Assembly (NCBI RefSeq): GCF_025602895.1
Contig: NW_026516360.1
Coordinates: 26,003 to 90,002, forward strand
Direction: 5' to 3'
DNA length: 64,000 nucleotides
Origin: Polychytrium aggregatum
Taxonomy: Eukaryota > Chytridiomycota > Chytridiomycetes > Polychytriales
Positions 11,601-21,075 of the stretch are shown here, piece by piece. Within the stretch, counting starts at the first letter, position 1; the number at the start of each line of letters is the position of its first letter. Under the pieces are notes generated by a model. That model was not told where the DNA came from, did not search any database, and was given only the letters and a program-made list of their open reading frames with translations. Position numbers and translations under genes: made by a program.

Positions 11601-11865
11601 ATTCCTGGATGGTATTGAAGAAGGCAGTAAGCCTGTCCGTTTGCGAGGAGAATCCAGGCGCAACGGTCCGAGACTGCGAGAGAGCGATCAAAATGTCGCG
11701 GGAACGACGGGCCAGGACGCCCCACGACTTTTGGCTCTCGTCCGCCTGCTGGACAGCGGCGAGGAACGCCAAGACAACTTGGACGAGGCCTTGGAGGGAG
11801 CGATCGGAATGGTGGGCGAGTGCAGTGATTTCACTGGCAATGATAGTGATTTCGAGGATTTGCAT
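8635..11865 (-). CDS. MLKL-like protein kinase with Sel1 repeats and C-terminal membrane helix
   Basis: Single open frame of 1,076 aa from ATG 11865. The frame stays open to ATG 12045, but 11865 begins the recognisable domain. Residues 1-230 are helical and resemble the four-helix-bundle/brace region of MLKL and related fungal proteins (family resemblance by eye). Residues 240-510 are a tyrosine-kinase-like domain: glycine loop ARGGFGEVF, VAVK Lys271, catalytic loop HGDLKAANVL (Asp362, non-RD), DFG 380-382 and APE near 410-412. All catalytic residues are present. A linker is followed from about residue 600 by many Sel1 repeats (for example GNGVAQDYTKAAEWYNKAA). Near the C-terminus is a hydrophobic helix, MIPSVILLIAILWNM. 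It probably acts at a membrane; a death-executing role is inference. Confidence 0.85.
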   Translation of the reverse strand: MQILEITIIASEITALAHHSDRSLQGLVQVVLAFLAAVQQADESQKSWGVLARRSRDILIALSQSRTVAPGFSSQTDRLTAFFNTIQEYYTNEVQAFHRVERVFRANKIRRRIEQFCRELSVLWQGVKLALNINSNDMLNEADLRQAVQHDDAQNQALIAQITTLLQQNNTAVLDQVDIRLNQQEWKIRQATDAIQNLLQEGDVTQRVVEKAVAPLLHMLQNQSSVSRSMKHELWRIPAGSITNRSLEPIARGGFGEVFTATYYGSDVAVKQLLTSYHETEIAQFRREIEVWYKLSHSNVLPLHGACDTTERPFMVSPFMPNGTLRDYVANNPRSLDDRLRLMYEVASGMSYLHARRIIHGDLKAANVLLDKSFQAIVTDFGLSRTKHTSASMNPNRNGGSTGGSEGYMAPEMLDEENPTGTTMKTDVYAFAITLYEVLNNAKPVWVASNGRELEAAQILSRIIQQKQPNRLDDIPDHIWSLIEACWHQDPAMRPTFGDIVSILAAFKDVTTPQPPIGSPRTLSDFSRQMRGLSTDRSGSRSSGYSANASLVPPALAQRLGTEFVLPRAVIMGIQRGDTKAHTTAARKISEEKPVNDPAWTAAAELYQIAADKGDAEAAFELAWLHFAGIGITKSDTEAFAYWQLVHDKSTDAIMKPIATFMMGWCCYLGRGTRRDEIKANQWLIESRTPDFELGEYSVRLTTLIASSKPAAVRLFELCQFGSQHDWLCKHLVARFMVGGFGTVDDRQAAACLFQELADQGHAMSQFLLAKCYAEGYGVDRDDTKALEWFTKSAEKGNSCGQNAVGVGCSNGQGVTRDYDRAVEWYTKSANQGNVDAQNNLGVCYYKGNGVAQDFSKAFEWFTKAANQGYAGAQFNLGVCYENGQGVDQDNAKAVEWYTKAAGQGNANAQFGLGVCYYKGNGVAQDYTKAAEWYNKAANQGNADSQFKLGFCYQHGKGVAQDYTKAVEWYNKAAHQGNCNGQFNLGRCYSYGSGVAQDDALAVEWITKSASQGHSASQEWLDIRNQYANSITGRINKFIETKHDFEFRFWMIPSVILLIAILWNMSQPSKSALEIS

Positions 11866-12342
11866 GATTGTGGAGGGATGACGATCAAGCAGGAACGTCT
11901 CCCAGGAACAAGCCTTCCATTCCGCAGCACCGCCCCTTTTATTCTGGCTGTTTGGAGCTCCATAGAGGTGGCGAAGCATGACGCATGATCCGACAGAGTG
12001 ACACGAAACATGGGAGCACGAGAGCGTGTTGCATGTGCTGCGCAATGGTCACGCAGCCACATGCGCAGTGTCAAGCCACACCGCGTGGATGGCAGCCCAA
12101 CGAACACAAGGTTCACACAAATGATTGGGGCAGCCGAACAAGCAGTCACCATCTTCCAGAATGGCATTCCACATCATGACGGCGCACAACATGATCATCC
12201 TGTGTAGGGTGACACGGATGTTGCCGAGGTGATCTCTTCGAATGGGCACAACTTGTCGGGCGCAAGCCATCCCATTCGGCTCTGAGCTGTGGGATTGGGA
12301 ATCGTCCCATTTCGTTCGTACCAACTGCACCAACACGGAGAG

Positions 12343-12348
12343 TATATA
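12343..12348 (+). promoter_or_regulatory. TATA box
   Basis: TATATA 36 bp upstream of the ATG at 12379, followed by a short pyrimidine-rich leader. The spacing is typical of a fungal core promoter. Confidence 0.5.
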
Positions 12349-12378
12349 CGAGCCTCACCTCCCCACATCCTATCCACC

Positions 12379-12960
12379 ATGACTTCCATGATCGACTCAC
12401 CTGGTCGCCTGTTGGCCCCATTGCCTTCGACATTGCTCATGAACGAGCACTTTCAAATGTCTCTGAATTTTGCCAGAATCGAGAAGCTCCTTCTCGTGTG
12501 CAGGTGCCCCAAGCCATTCTTGATGTCGAGGCTGACTCGATTCTGCCGAGACGAGGATAAGTGCGAGTTCTCCTGGCTTGTTCCCTACAACGAGAGGGGA
12601 AGCGTGTCTGTGATGTACATTCTGGCCATTGTGCTGGATGAGACCGACACCAAATCGGAACGAGAATCCTTGCCACGACATCACATCAGACGGCAACAGG
12701 TGTTCATGTTTCTCCCTGGAGCAGCAGCTGCTGGATATCCGATGGAGCCAACGTACCTGGATTTCTGCTACATGCAGGGTCGTGTGTTTGACCACCACGA
12801 AGAGATCATTGAGCATGTGCTCAAGTACACATGAACCACTCGACGGCAAGCAAGCAGAAAGCGGACGAGTGGCTCTCAAAGGCTGCAGCCCAAGGATTCA
12901 CGTACGCCCAGGCGATGCTCGAGCATTTTGCCCAGAAAACATGGCCACTGACGACGATTC
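12379..12960 (+). pseudogene. Truncated Sel1-family gene
   Basis: The open frame runs from ATG 12379 to a TGA at 12832-12834. Its start (LLLVCRCPKPFLMSRLTRFC) matches the N-terminal motif of the intact Sel1 gene at 14102 (LLRVCKRAQSLLSSKVPRF). Straight after the stop, another frame continues with a Sel1-like unit (KADEWLSKAAAQGFTYAQAM) and then ends. It looks like a paralog cut down by deletion and a frame break. A short intron around 12834 could instead restore the frame, so a small live gene is not excluded. It keeps a TATA box. Confidence 0.55.
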
Positions 12961-13109
12961 AGAGGAGGTAGAGGGGATTGAGTACAGCGAGGCCAGCACG
13001 GAAGAACATCTGGTGAACTTGACCGATGGCTGTACTGATGCAGCGCACCCAGCACGAAGCCACAGCATGCCACCTGCGCTTGTCTTTGTCGCTGTTCTAT
13101 TCGCACTCG

Positions 13110-13480
13110 CTCGACAATCCTCCCCATGGGCGCCATCCACTCGGAGCGGGGCTTGTACTGGGGATAGCAACCACTGTGGCCTTGGTGACACTCTCAGGGC
13201 AGCACTCGAACTCAACCGATGGGCTGGATGATGGTGATATCGTCTGCTTGTAGCGACGCACCAGCATGCCCAGCAATGCCGCTGCCCACTCGGCTCTTTC
13301 AGCCAGGGCATCAGTGTCGAAGTACTCGCACCTCGCTGGAGTTGAGGACATGATCCTGCGGGTTGGTGACGACCGCTCGATTGAACCTGCGAAACACTGT
13401 CGAGTCACCCTCGCCATAGTCAAACATGAATGGCGACTTGTCCACAACCACGATCATCTTGAAGGGCTGTGATGACCAGT
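13110..13480 (-). pseudogene. Possible relic of a D5-like primase-helicase
   Basis: Minus-strand reading gives PFKMIVVVDKSPFMFDYGEG, then STVFRRFNRAVVTNP, then after a one-frame shift EYFDTDALAERAEWAAALLG and MLVRRYKQTI. The order (hydrophobic strand, N/D-K-x-P, RRF, then a W..ALL..L...Y helix and a CPESV-like end) resembles the C-terminal end of D5-type helicases of large DNA viruses and related elements. It is short and broken by at least one shift. Assignment is by motif order only. Confidence 0.35.
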
Positions 13481-13807
13481 GGTGCCCAAGGAGCGGAGAT
13501 TATGAGCGATCTGCGAACACACTCTCTTTCCAATGGTCCCTGCCTCTCATTGACTCCATTGCACACCCTTTGCCATGCTTGCACCCGCTCTCACTCCCGC
13601 GCCTCACTCCCGAGTCACATCTGCGCATTCCATCCCACCAATGAACGACACAACCCCGCTCAACTCTCCAATGCGTGCCTGGTTGAGATGTGGCCAGTAT
13701 TGTTGTTCCTCGAGTCGATTGTACCTCGCACTCTCACACAAATCCCATTCCATATTTGTTTTTCATGACCGAGTCTGGTCGACTCTGTGCTGTGAATAGG
13801 AAGACTC

Positions 13808-13900
13808 GATTCCATGTCTGATTCCATGTCTGATTCCATGTCTGATTCCATGTCTGATTCCATGTCTGATTCCATGTCTGATTCCATGTCTGATTCCATG
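13808..13900. repeat. 12-bp minisatellite
   Basis: About seven and a half copies of GATTCCATGTCT. The unit is a multiple of three and encodes (MSDS)n on the plus strand, in frame with the Sel1 gene that starts at 14102. Confidence 0.9.
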
Positions 13901-14101
13901 TTCAATGCATGTGGCGATACCTGTGGCAATGTCCTGAGCAACAACGACTCCAGCCAGCAAACCATCGGATCGAGCCAGGCTTGTGTGTATGTTTGGTGGT
14001 GGTGCTTGGCCTGCCAGGGTCTGGCTTGCTTCGCCACAACCTGCCTCTCTGTCTCCTGTCCATCTCCATCACCCACTCGCCTCCCTCCTGTCTCCGTCAA
14101 C

Positions 14102-15682
14102 ATGGCAAGCATGAACGAGCCTGCTCCAAACACAGCAGCATCTCCCGCCCACCAAGCTCAAGATGAATCCAAACCAACCTCGTCGATGCCCGATATCGCT
14201 CAGCTCTCACTCGAACACAACCCAGATATCTTCACCATCATCTGCTGTAACGACAGCTTCCAGCTTGCCCTCGACCACAGCACCATCAAGGCCCTGCTCC
14301 GAGTGTGCAAACGAGCCCAGTCTCTCCTGAGCTCCAAGGTGCCTCGCTTCCTCACCTGGTGCCAGAAGGCTGGATTCTGTCGTCCAGATGGACAGATGCG
14401 GATCGGCCTCACACCCAGTGACCAGATTGCACTCTCCCTGCGCTGTGATGAACAAGAGACAGCCGATCGATCCTGGCTCGAAGATCAAGCTGAACAAGGC
14501 ACTGCTGCTGCATCATATCTCTTGGCTCGGGTGTTGCAATCTGAGATCGGTGAGCAGCGATATCCGACTTGGTTTGAGCTGGATCCCACCCCGCCGCGAA
14601 TCTTCCACCATTTGGAGAAGGCAACGCAAGCTGATCATTCCGTGGCTCAGTTCTATCTGGCTGGACGTTATCGCAATGAACTCGGTGTCAACCAAGATCG
14701 CCCCAAGGCTGTCGAACTGTATCGAGAGCTTGCAGAACGTGGAATACCTCCGGCCCAAGTTGTCCTTGGCAGTTGCTACGAAAGTGGCGAAGGTGTCGAT
14801 CAAGACTTTGACGCAGCCATTGAGTGGTACACCAAGGCTACAAATCAAGGCAGCGAAGATGGTCGGCTCCACATCGAGTTCCTCCGTGGATGGTGCTCAT
14901 TTCTGGGTCACGGTGTCGAACAGAGCGACAGAGCTGCCCTTGCTCACTGGCAGGAGGTCAGCACCAAGTCGAATGACCCGGTTCTCAAGCCCATCGCCAC
15001 CCACATGGTCGGCTGGATGCACTATCTCGGCCGGGGTACCCAGCAGGACAAGCAGAAGGGCGTCGAAATCATCCGAGAGAACAGATCGGATGAGTTCATG
15101 TTTGGAGAAGAAGCGTGTCTGGCAACGCATTGGAGCAACATCAAGTCTGACTCACCCGCAGCCTGCAAGTTCTTCGAGTTGTGCCAGCCGGGATCAGATC
15201 GAGACTGGCTGTGCAGACATCTCACGGCCGTGTGTGTGTTCCATGGATTCGGAACCATCGAGGACAAGAAGAAGGCAGCCGGCATATTCGAGCAGCTCGC
15301 CAACGAAGGCCACAGTGACAGCCAGTTTTGGATCGGAAGGTGCTACATCAATGGCTTTGGAGTATCGAGTGACAACAAGAAGGCATTCGAGTGGCTCAGC
15401 AAATCGGCCGACCAAGGCAACTCATATGGACAGTGGAGGATTGGTTATTGCTACATGAACGGATACGGAGTCGCCCAGGACCACACCAAGGCAGTCGAGT
15501 GGTACCGCAAGTCGGCCGAGCAGGGCAATCGATACGGACAATGGTGGCTCGGCAACCGCTACAAGGATGGCGAAGGTGTCCCCAAGAACATCGACACTGC
15601 CGTCTTCTGGCTCCGCAAGTCCGTCGACCAGGGTTTCCGAGATGCCATCTACGACCTCAAGCAACTCGGCAAGTGGCCCTGA
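14102..15682 (+). CDS. Sel1-repeat protein
   Basis: Intronless frame of 526 aa from ATG 14102 (MASMNEPAPN). The frame is open upstream to 13814 through the 12-bp minisatellite, but 14102 is preferred because the upstream part is low-complexity. Residues about 30-100 form a conserved N-terminal module shared with the broken gene at 12379. From about residue 130, Sel1 repeats follow, for example GVDQDFDAAIEWYTKA and GVAQDHTKAVEWYRKSAEQG. No signal peptide or membrane helix. Sel1 proteins usually act as adaptors. The middle section (KPIATHMVGWMHYLGRGT) is also recognisable in the kinase-Sel1 protein at 8635-11865, so the two genes share ancestry. Confidence 0.85.
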   Translation: MASMNEPAPNTAASPAHQAQDESKPTSSMPDIAQLSLEHNPDIFTIICCNDSFQLALDHSTIKALLRVCKRAQSLLSSKVPRFLTWCQKAGFCRPDGQMRIGLTPSDQIALSLRCDEQETADRSWLEDQAEQGTAAASYLLARVLQSEIGEQRYPTWFELDPTPPRIFHHLEKATQADHSVAQFYLAGRYRNELGVNQDRPKAVELYRELAERGIPPAQVVLGSCYESGEGVDQDFDAAIEWYTKATNQGSEDGRLHIEFLRGWCSFLGHGVEQSDRAALAHWQEVSTKSNDPVLKPIATHMVGWMHYLGRGTQQDKQKGVEIIRENRSDEFMFGEEACLATHWSNIKSDSPAACKFFELCQPGSDRDWLCRHLTAVCVFHGFGTIEDKKKAAGIFEQLANEGHSDSQFWIGRCYINGFGVSSDNKKAFEWLSKSADQGNSYGQWRIGYCYMNGYGVAQDHTKAVEWYRKSAEQGNRYGQWWLGNRYKDGEGVPKNIDTAVFWLRKSVDQGFRDAIYDLKQLGKWP

Positions 15683-15854
15683 TTCCCGAGTCCCTCCGAG
15701 CTTCACTCCCAAACGATCGTCTCAACACCGAACATGCAAACAGCCAAGCAACCTCGCCGCCAACACCCGCCCCAAACACCATGATACCGAACAGTGGACT
15801 TGCAAAGTGATTCCGATGAAGCGGCAACGGCCGAGTGATGTTGTATTTGACATT

Positions 15855-15860
15855 CAATAA
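15855..15860 (+). terminator. Poly(A) signal of the Sel1 gene
   Basis: AATAAA about 170 bp after the stop at 15682. The rest of 15683-16029 shows no gene. Confidence 0.4.
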
Positions 15861-16029
15861 ATCCAATACATCCAATATACAATAGTGCTGTCCCATATCG
15901 ATTGCTCATGTTGATCAACCAAGAGAACCATTCGAATGACTCGACAGCGACAACTCTACCACTACAATCGATACTCGTTCTGCAACCATGGATGGTGGAA
16001 AGAGTTAGTGCGATCCAGACCATCCCTCG

Positions 16030-16350
16030 TCACATGGTGCCGGGGAAAGCAGACAGCAAGCCACCAGCCTTGATCCGACCCAGGGACGCCGGGGCACGCC
16101 AGTGTATGTGGTAAGACCATGCGAGGATAAAACCAGTCCACTGCAGTGCAGCCTGGCGACTGAGAGGACTTTTTGGATCACGAAGGGCAAGGATCGCTTC
16201 CTCTTGATCCAGACCTTCTGCTAGGACACGAGTGTCATCATGAATGATGTCATCGACATCTATTCCTGCCTCGACGCCAGTGCCCATGGCTTTGAGCAGT
16301 GCAGGTCGACTGTGGAAACCAGAGAGCGACCAGAGGTCTCGCTCGGAGGT
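16030..16350 (-). CDS. Hypothetical ORF, possible terminal exon
   Basis: Minus-strand frame of about 105 codons ending at 16030, with non-repetitive, protein-like composition (GIDVDDIIHDDTRVLAEG, then PLSRQAALQWTGFILAWSY). It is preceded by a plausible acceptor (CATTCAG, near 16360). I do not recognise the family. It would be divergent from the HDDC2 gene that starts at 16626. It could be a chance frame. Confidence 0.3.
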   Translation of the reverse strand, partial: TSERDLWSLSGFHSRPALLKAMGTGVEAGIDVDDIIHDDTRVLAEGLDQEEAILALRDPKSPLSRQAALQWTGFILAWSYHIHWRAPASLGRIKAGGLLSAFPGTM

Positions 16351-16625
16351 GATCTGCTGAATGGCATGTGGCTAGTCGGACGCAGGCCATTACATACTAC
16401 AATGCCATGTGGGATAGAGAAGCTGTCCCGTTTGCTCGTGCACATGTAGAGTGTATTACACCCTGGGGTGCAGTGTCCAGATCGAAGGTATGCAACCAAC
16501 CGACGATCCCACAGTCGTTCCTGTCGGCCCCAGCAGCCGCGCGGCTGTCTTGCTGTCCTTCGCCTTCGTCGCATCTCATCTCTCCCCATCGCCGTTCCTC
16601 CATCCCGCCATTGCCTATCCCGACC

Positions 16626-17936
16626 ATGACACAACCCAAAAACATCCTGAAGGTTCGCAATGTCCATCCACATGCCGAATCGATCCGACCCATCCTGGCC
16701 GCTCGGCACCTTCTGACCATGACCGTTCCCTGATCTGGTTGATGCAGTTCCTCCACACAATCGAAAACCTGAAGGTACCGGACATTCCTTGTGGCTTCGT
16801 CTTCAATCCAACTTGCGAGTCCTCGCCCTCGAACCTCTTGAGCCTCTATCGCTGGATCGCGACTCTGCATTCGATGGCTCAGCACAGCCCTCGTTTCAAA
16901 CCAGTGAATCACTTCAGACCGATCGACACCGCTGCTTGCCGTTCATGCTCTTCTTGTTTGTGGCCGAGCCCACTCTGATGTACAACGTCGTCCCTCCGAT
17001 AGGTCACCAAGAGAACTGGATGGATTGAGCACAAAATCGCCAACCCCGAGTCTATCGCTGACCACATGCACCGGATGGTATGTCTGGACAGTTCATTCCA
17101 GATCCCTCTGGTATCCCAAGCCATTCTCCGTCGCTCAGGCCTCTTTGCCCTCACCATCACCGCCCTCCACTCAACACCGCTTGTGCCGTACCCTATTGCC
17201 TTTGTCCCGATCCAGGGTGTTATGGCAATGCTTCTCAACGACCCGGCCGTTGATCGCAATCGAGTGATTCAGATGGCTATCGTGCACGACCTGGCCGAGT
17301 CGATCGCCGGCGACATTGCTCCAAGCAGCGGCATGTCCAAGGAAGCCAAAGCCCAGCTCGAGAAGCAAGCGATGGATTCGCTCGTTGCCATGTTGGAAGG
17401 CTCGCTCGAGGCCCGAGAGATCGAAAGCCTCTTCATGGAATACGAAGACGGGACCACGCCCGAGGCCGTGATCGTCAAAGATCTCGACAAGTTTGAGATG
17501 ATCGTTCAGGCCTTCGAGTACGAGCAGAGTAAGTCGTGCTTCCCTTTGAAGGGTAGTTTTCTATTCCTGCCGGTGGCCGCTCGATATGGGCCCCGAGCAT
17601 CGGAATGGCAATAGTCCGGGTTTGGTGCTTACCACCGGCATGCCGGCATCCCTTGCGCAACTCCACCTCATCACTTGACCATCATCACCCCACGAAGTCA
17701 TCTGGCCTCTGAATCTTACCAAGGATATTTCTTCGGAGATCTGGTCGAAGCGGCAGCTGAGTGTTAACTGGTCCTTTGTAAATTCCCTTTTCTGCCCAGG
17801 AAACGATACGGATCTGCAGTCCTTCTTCGACTCAACCCGGGGCAAGTTCAAGCACCCCACAATCATCTCCTGGGTCACCGAACTCGAGATCCAACGAAAC
17901 CAGTTTCACAGCCGCAAGCAGTCTGCTCAGCCATGA
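16626..17936 (+). CDS. HDDC2: HD-domain 5'-deoxynucleotidase, HDDC2/YGK1 type
   Basis: Five exons, all phase-consistent: 16626-16652, 16748-16774, 17003-17077, 17216-17528, 17800-17936, giving 192 aa (human HDDC2 is about 204). Splicing the two 27-nt exons restores MTQPKNILK joined to FLHTIENLK, the usual start. Next come TKRTGWIEH and the first metal ligand in ADHMHRM, the HD pair in IVHDLAESIAGD, and the later Asp in VKDLDKFEM. The tail LQSFFDSTRGKFKHP is typical. These enzymes remove the 5' phosphate from deoxynucleoside monophosphates in a divalent-metal HD site (family knowledge). All HD ligands are present, so it is probably active. Confidence 0.9.
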
Positions 17937-18103
17937 GGACGAACCGCTCTCAATAGCACCACTTTCCGAGCGCGGGGACTCGGCCTGGTCCGCGTGCAGT
18001 TCCTCCAAGAAATGACTTGGAGCGAGGGCGACCGAATGCTTGAGATCAATAATAGCCAAGTCGGTCACGGCAAAGTTCATGTTTTTGATTGGATCATTTA
18101 TTT

Positions 18104-18439
18104 CTATTGCAATCCGCTGTCGATGGCAAGTTCACGAGAGAGTATCCATTGAATACCAAGTACTCTGTTGGCAATGATCGACTTGTGAATCACAACAATC
18201 ATCAGGACTGTACCGACGGTCCTCCTCTGCTCTGCGATGGTGGTTCCCTTGTGTGCGCTCAGAGTGGAGGCCATGTCCCTCAGGAAGTCAGTGGTCGTGT
18301 GCTTGAGGATACTGGGCGAATGCATCGCATCCATCAGATCCTGTGCCAAGCCCGCAACTTCTACGAGATTCAGAACAGACATCGCCATGTCAATCTGTTT
18401 GGGCAGTAGCCACTGCGGAGTAGTGCCTTCAACAACCAA
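18104..18439 (-). CDS. Hypothetical helical protein
   Basis: Minus-strand frame of 111 codons with balanced, helix-rich composition (IDMAMSVLNLVEVAGLAQDL, later TVGTVLMIVVIHKSIIANRV). A second protein-like frame, 17832-18080, lies just beyond it and might be a 3' exon overlapping the HDDC2 3' end antisense. The join is not resolved and the family is not recognised. Confidence 0.3.
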   Translation of the reverse strand: MVVEGTTPQWLLPKQIDMAMSVLNLVEVAGLAQDLMDAMHSPSILKHTTTDFLRDMASTLSAHKGTTIAEQRRTVGTVLMIVVIHKSIIANRVLGIQWILSRELAIDSGLQ

Positions 18440-18609
18440 AAATAGCAGAGTACAGCGTCACCCAGGTCAGTGTTAAGCCCGTACGATCTTGAGCAGGGCA
18501 CGCCAGCATCGCCGTTATGCCATGTGGCTATCCGACATGAGCGATTTATATAGTCGGATCAATGGCACAGGCTGGCTCAGGTCCTTGTCATCAAAACCCA
18601 TACCGACAC

Positions 18610-20728
18610 CTACCGAGTGATACTCTCGTCCAGCTCGTAGTAATGCTCCATTTTGCGCATGGATTTCGGGTCCATGTCCACAAGTTTGATCTCAAAAGGG
18701 CATCTTAATGCTGTTGGTGTTGCTGCGGAGACGGGCGATGCATCTGGCTGGGGCCAGCCGAGCGCAATCATGATCGAACAGTCCTTGAGTGTGGTTGCCA
18801 GCAGGAACTCGTGGATCTGACGGTGTTGGGCCTGCAGCAGGCTATCGCGGTCGTTACAATTGCTATCGTCATTATCAAAGTCCGCCTTTGAAGCCGATTC
18901 TGCCACTCTCTCCTTGGCGTCGTTTGCAGAGCAGCTGGATTGCTGTCGAGCGGCAAGATCATCGACAATGCGCTCCCACTGGGCCAGCGTCGGCTCAGAT
19001 CTGTCCAGGCTCCCCGTGTCGCGTAGTTCCGAGTATATTTGATAGACTCCAAGGATGTCGTGAGAGTCGAGCTGGGCCTGAAAGTCCCGCAAAGCGCCGA
19101 GGAGTCGATCTTGGTGCAGAATATCCACCAACACTTGAACGAGAGACCGATGCCCATCATCAGACCTGGACCAGGTGTTGAGACACGAATGTGAAGCATG
19201 AGTGTAAGACGCTGGCGAGGATGCCAGCATGAGGATGCCAGCATGAGGATGCCAGCATGAGGATGCCAGCATGAGGACAGGTGCCTTCAGATAGCAATGG
19301 GCTCATTTCATGAGCAGCGGTTGGTCAAGCGAATCGGCTTGACTGGAGGCATGCTGCAGACCGGCGGCTGCATATTGTCCATGCCCGGGACCACACTCGG
19401 CGGACTCGCACCTGAAGAATCGGCACAGAGTTCGCTGGGTGCTTTCCTGTTGTCGCCAGCACATATTCCGGTCGCCGTCGTGCCGAGTCAGCTTGGACGT
19501 TCGATCAGCACTGCTCGCAGAGCACCCAAGCGGACGCAATCCACCAAGACTTGCTGCGACCCCACCAACTGCGAATCACAGCGTTGGTGGTGCCGCTCTG
19601 GGTCCTTGGCATTTCTGCCTTACCAGTGAAACGTCGACCGGTTTCCCGTCTGCGAAGATCCTCAAGTTGTTTTGCGGGCACTTCACAAGGGCTTCGAGGG
19701 CCAGCCGAATCTTGGCGGGGTTTCCAGAGTACAGATCCAGAGGGCAATAGCGGCTCCTGACCCACCCTGGGTTTTGGTGGGCCTTCCAGTGTTGGTGCAT
19801 GCAGAATCGACACTCGCTCAGCTTGGGATTGGTCGCAGGAATGGATTTGGAGGCTGGGAGGAATCCGCACTTGGGCTAGAGCCGCCAGTGCATCGATTTA
19901 CGTTCGGGTCCTGTCAGCTCGATCACATATCTGCTGGGCTAATGTTTGGAGTGTGGACGGGGAGATGGGATGCAGAATATCGGCAGGGCGGTTTCCATGT
20001 ACCTTGATCTCGATCGCAAGGATCGCTGGTCTGTCGTCTACGACCTCGATGGCTGCGTCGTGGATCGCCTTGATGGGGATGGTCAACCTCCTTGGCAAAG
20101 CCAGATCGTCGCAAAGCACGGCCCGTTGCTGCGACAGATCGATGCCGTGCTTGGCTCTTCGGGTAGGTGGACGAGAGGATTCGACCAGCCCCTCGAGCTC
20201 GGCGAGGAAACCCGGCTCCAAGTCCACGACGTCCTGTTGTGCGTTTGATTCAGCGAGAGCTGGCAGTGATCCAGAGTGCGGCCGCAGTCGACTGCCAGTA
20301 CAACCAAGGCCCATCGACAAGCCCATCAGAATGTCATTCATGCGAAGTGCCATCCATTCGAGATGGTGTTCATTCCAGGCGACGCCGGACTGATTCCTCG
20401 ATCCTTACCCACAGCCCTAGGTATTGCCGTCCAAAGAGCCTCTCAATAACCATGGGCGAGAAACGGGCCAGCACATTTTCATCAACCGGGGCACCTTTGG
20501 TCTGCCGCTTTCGGATCCGAAGGGCGGTGCCGATCTGACGCAGGTGGTATCGCAGAACGGGCGAGCCTGGGTTGGTGCTGGCTCTACAAGCGTTGGAGAG
20601 GCACTGCGAGACGAGAGAGCTGAAACGACCAGGGAGATGCCTACGTATCGCGGATCGGAGCCGCCGTAGGCGACAACGATGTTTGCGTTGCCTTCGCCTC
20701 GATATCTCCAGTCCCGGGCATTGTCCAT
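18610..20728 (-). CDS. IPPK: Inositol-pentakisphosphate 2-kinase
   Basis: Exons read right to left: 20645-20728, 20409-20534, 20003-20233 and 19624-19875 join in phase. A C-terminal exon runs from about 19165 to the stop at 18610; the link from 19624 to it is not resolved and may include another small exon. Motifs in order: WRYRGEGNANIVVAY near the start; TALRIRKRQ; FLAELEGLVESSRPPTRR; AIEIK joined to PKCGFLP at a splice site; CRFCMHQHW; RYCPLDLYSG; PQNNLRIF; and near the C-terminus LLATTLKDCSIMIAL. These match IPK1/IPPK, which phosphorylates the 2-position of InsP5 to make InsP6, acting in mRNA export and phosphate signalling. A 14-bp tandem repeat lies between the last two parts. Confidence 0.85.
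19206..19276. repeat. 14-bp tandem repeat
   Basis: About five copies of GAGGATGCCAGCAT, just upstream of the C-terminal IPPK exon and probably within an intron. Confidence 0.85.
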
Positions 20729-21075
20729 GGCGGCCAACAGGATGTGATGCAGACCAGGGAGCAAATCCCCGCCTCTGGGGCCACGGTCTGATACCGCCTG
20801 TCGGGACAGCTCCGTGAAGCCAACAAAATGAAATTGAGACATGCAGGTTTCTGGAATATGGTGCCCACAATTGCTGGGAGGGGCGATTGGATATTGCCAC
20901 TCTCTATCAACCCCTCCGATCTTTGCCACTCGAGCTTGTGGATGGTAGCAGAGCATTAGAGGCATGCTCGTTGTCTACTATCCCACAGGATTTAGGGTCC
21001 TTTGTATTCGAGATCCAGACGATGCGGACAATGTCCCCAGAAGCAGGATAGCTCGTTTCGTTTCGTGGACGGCAG

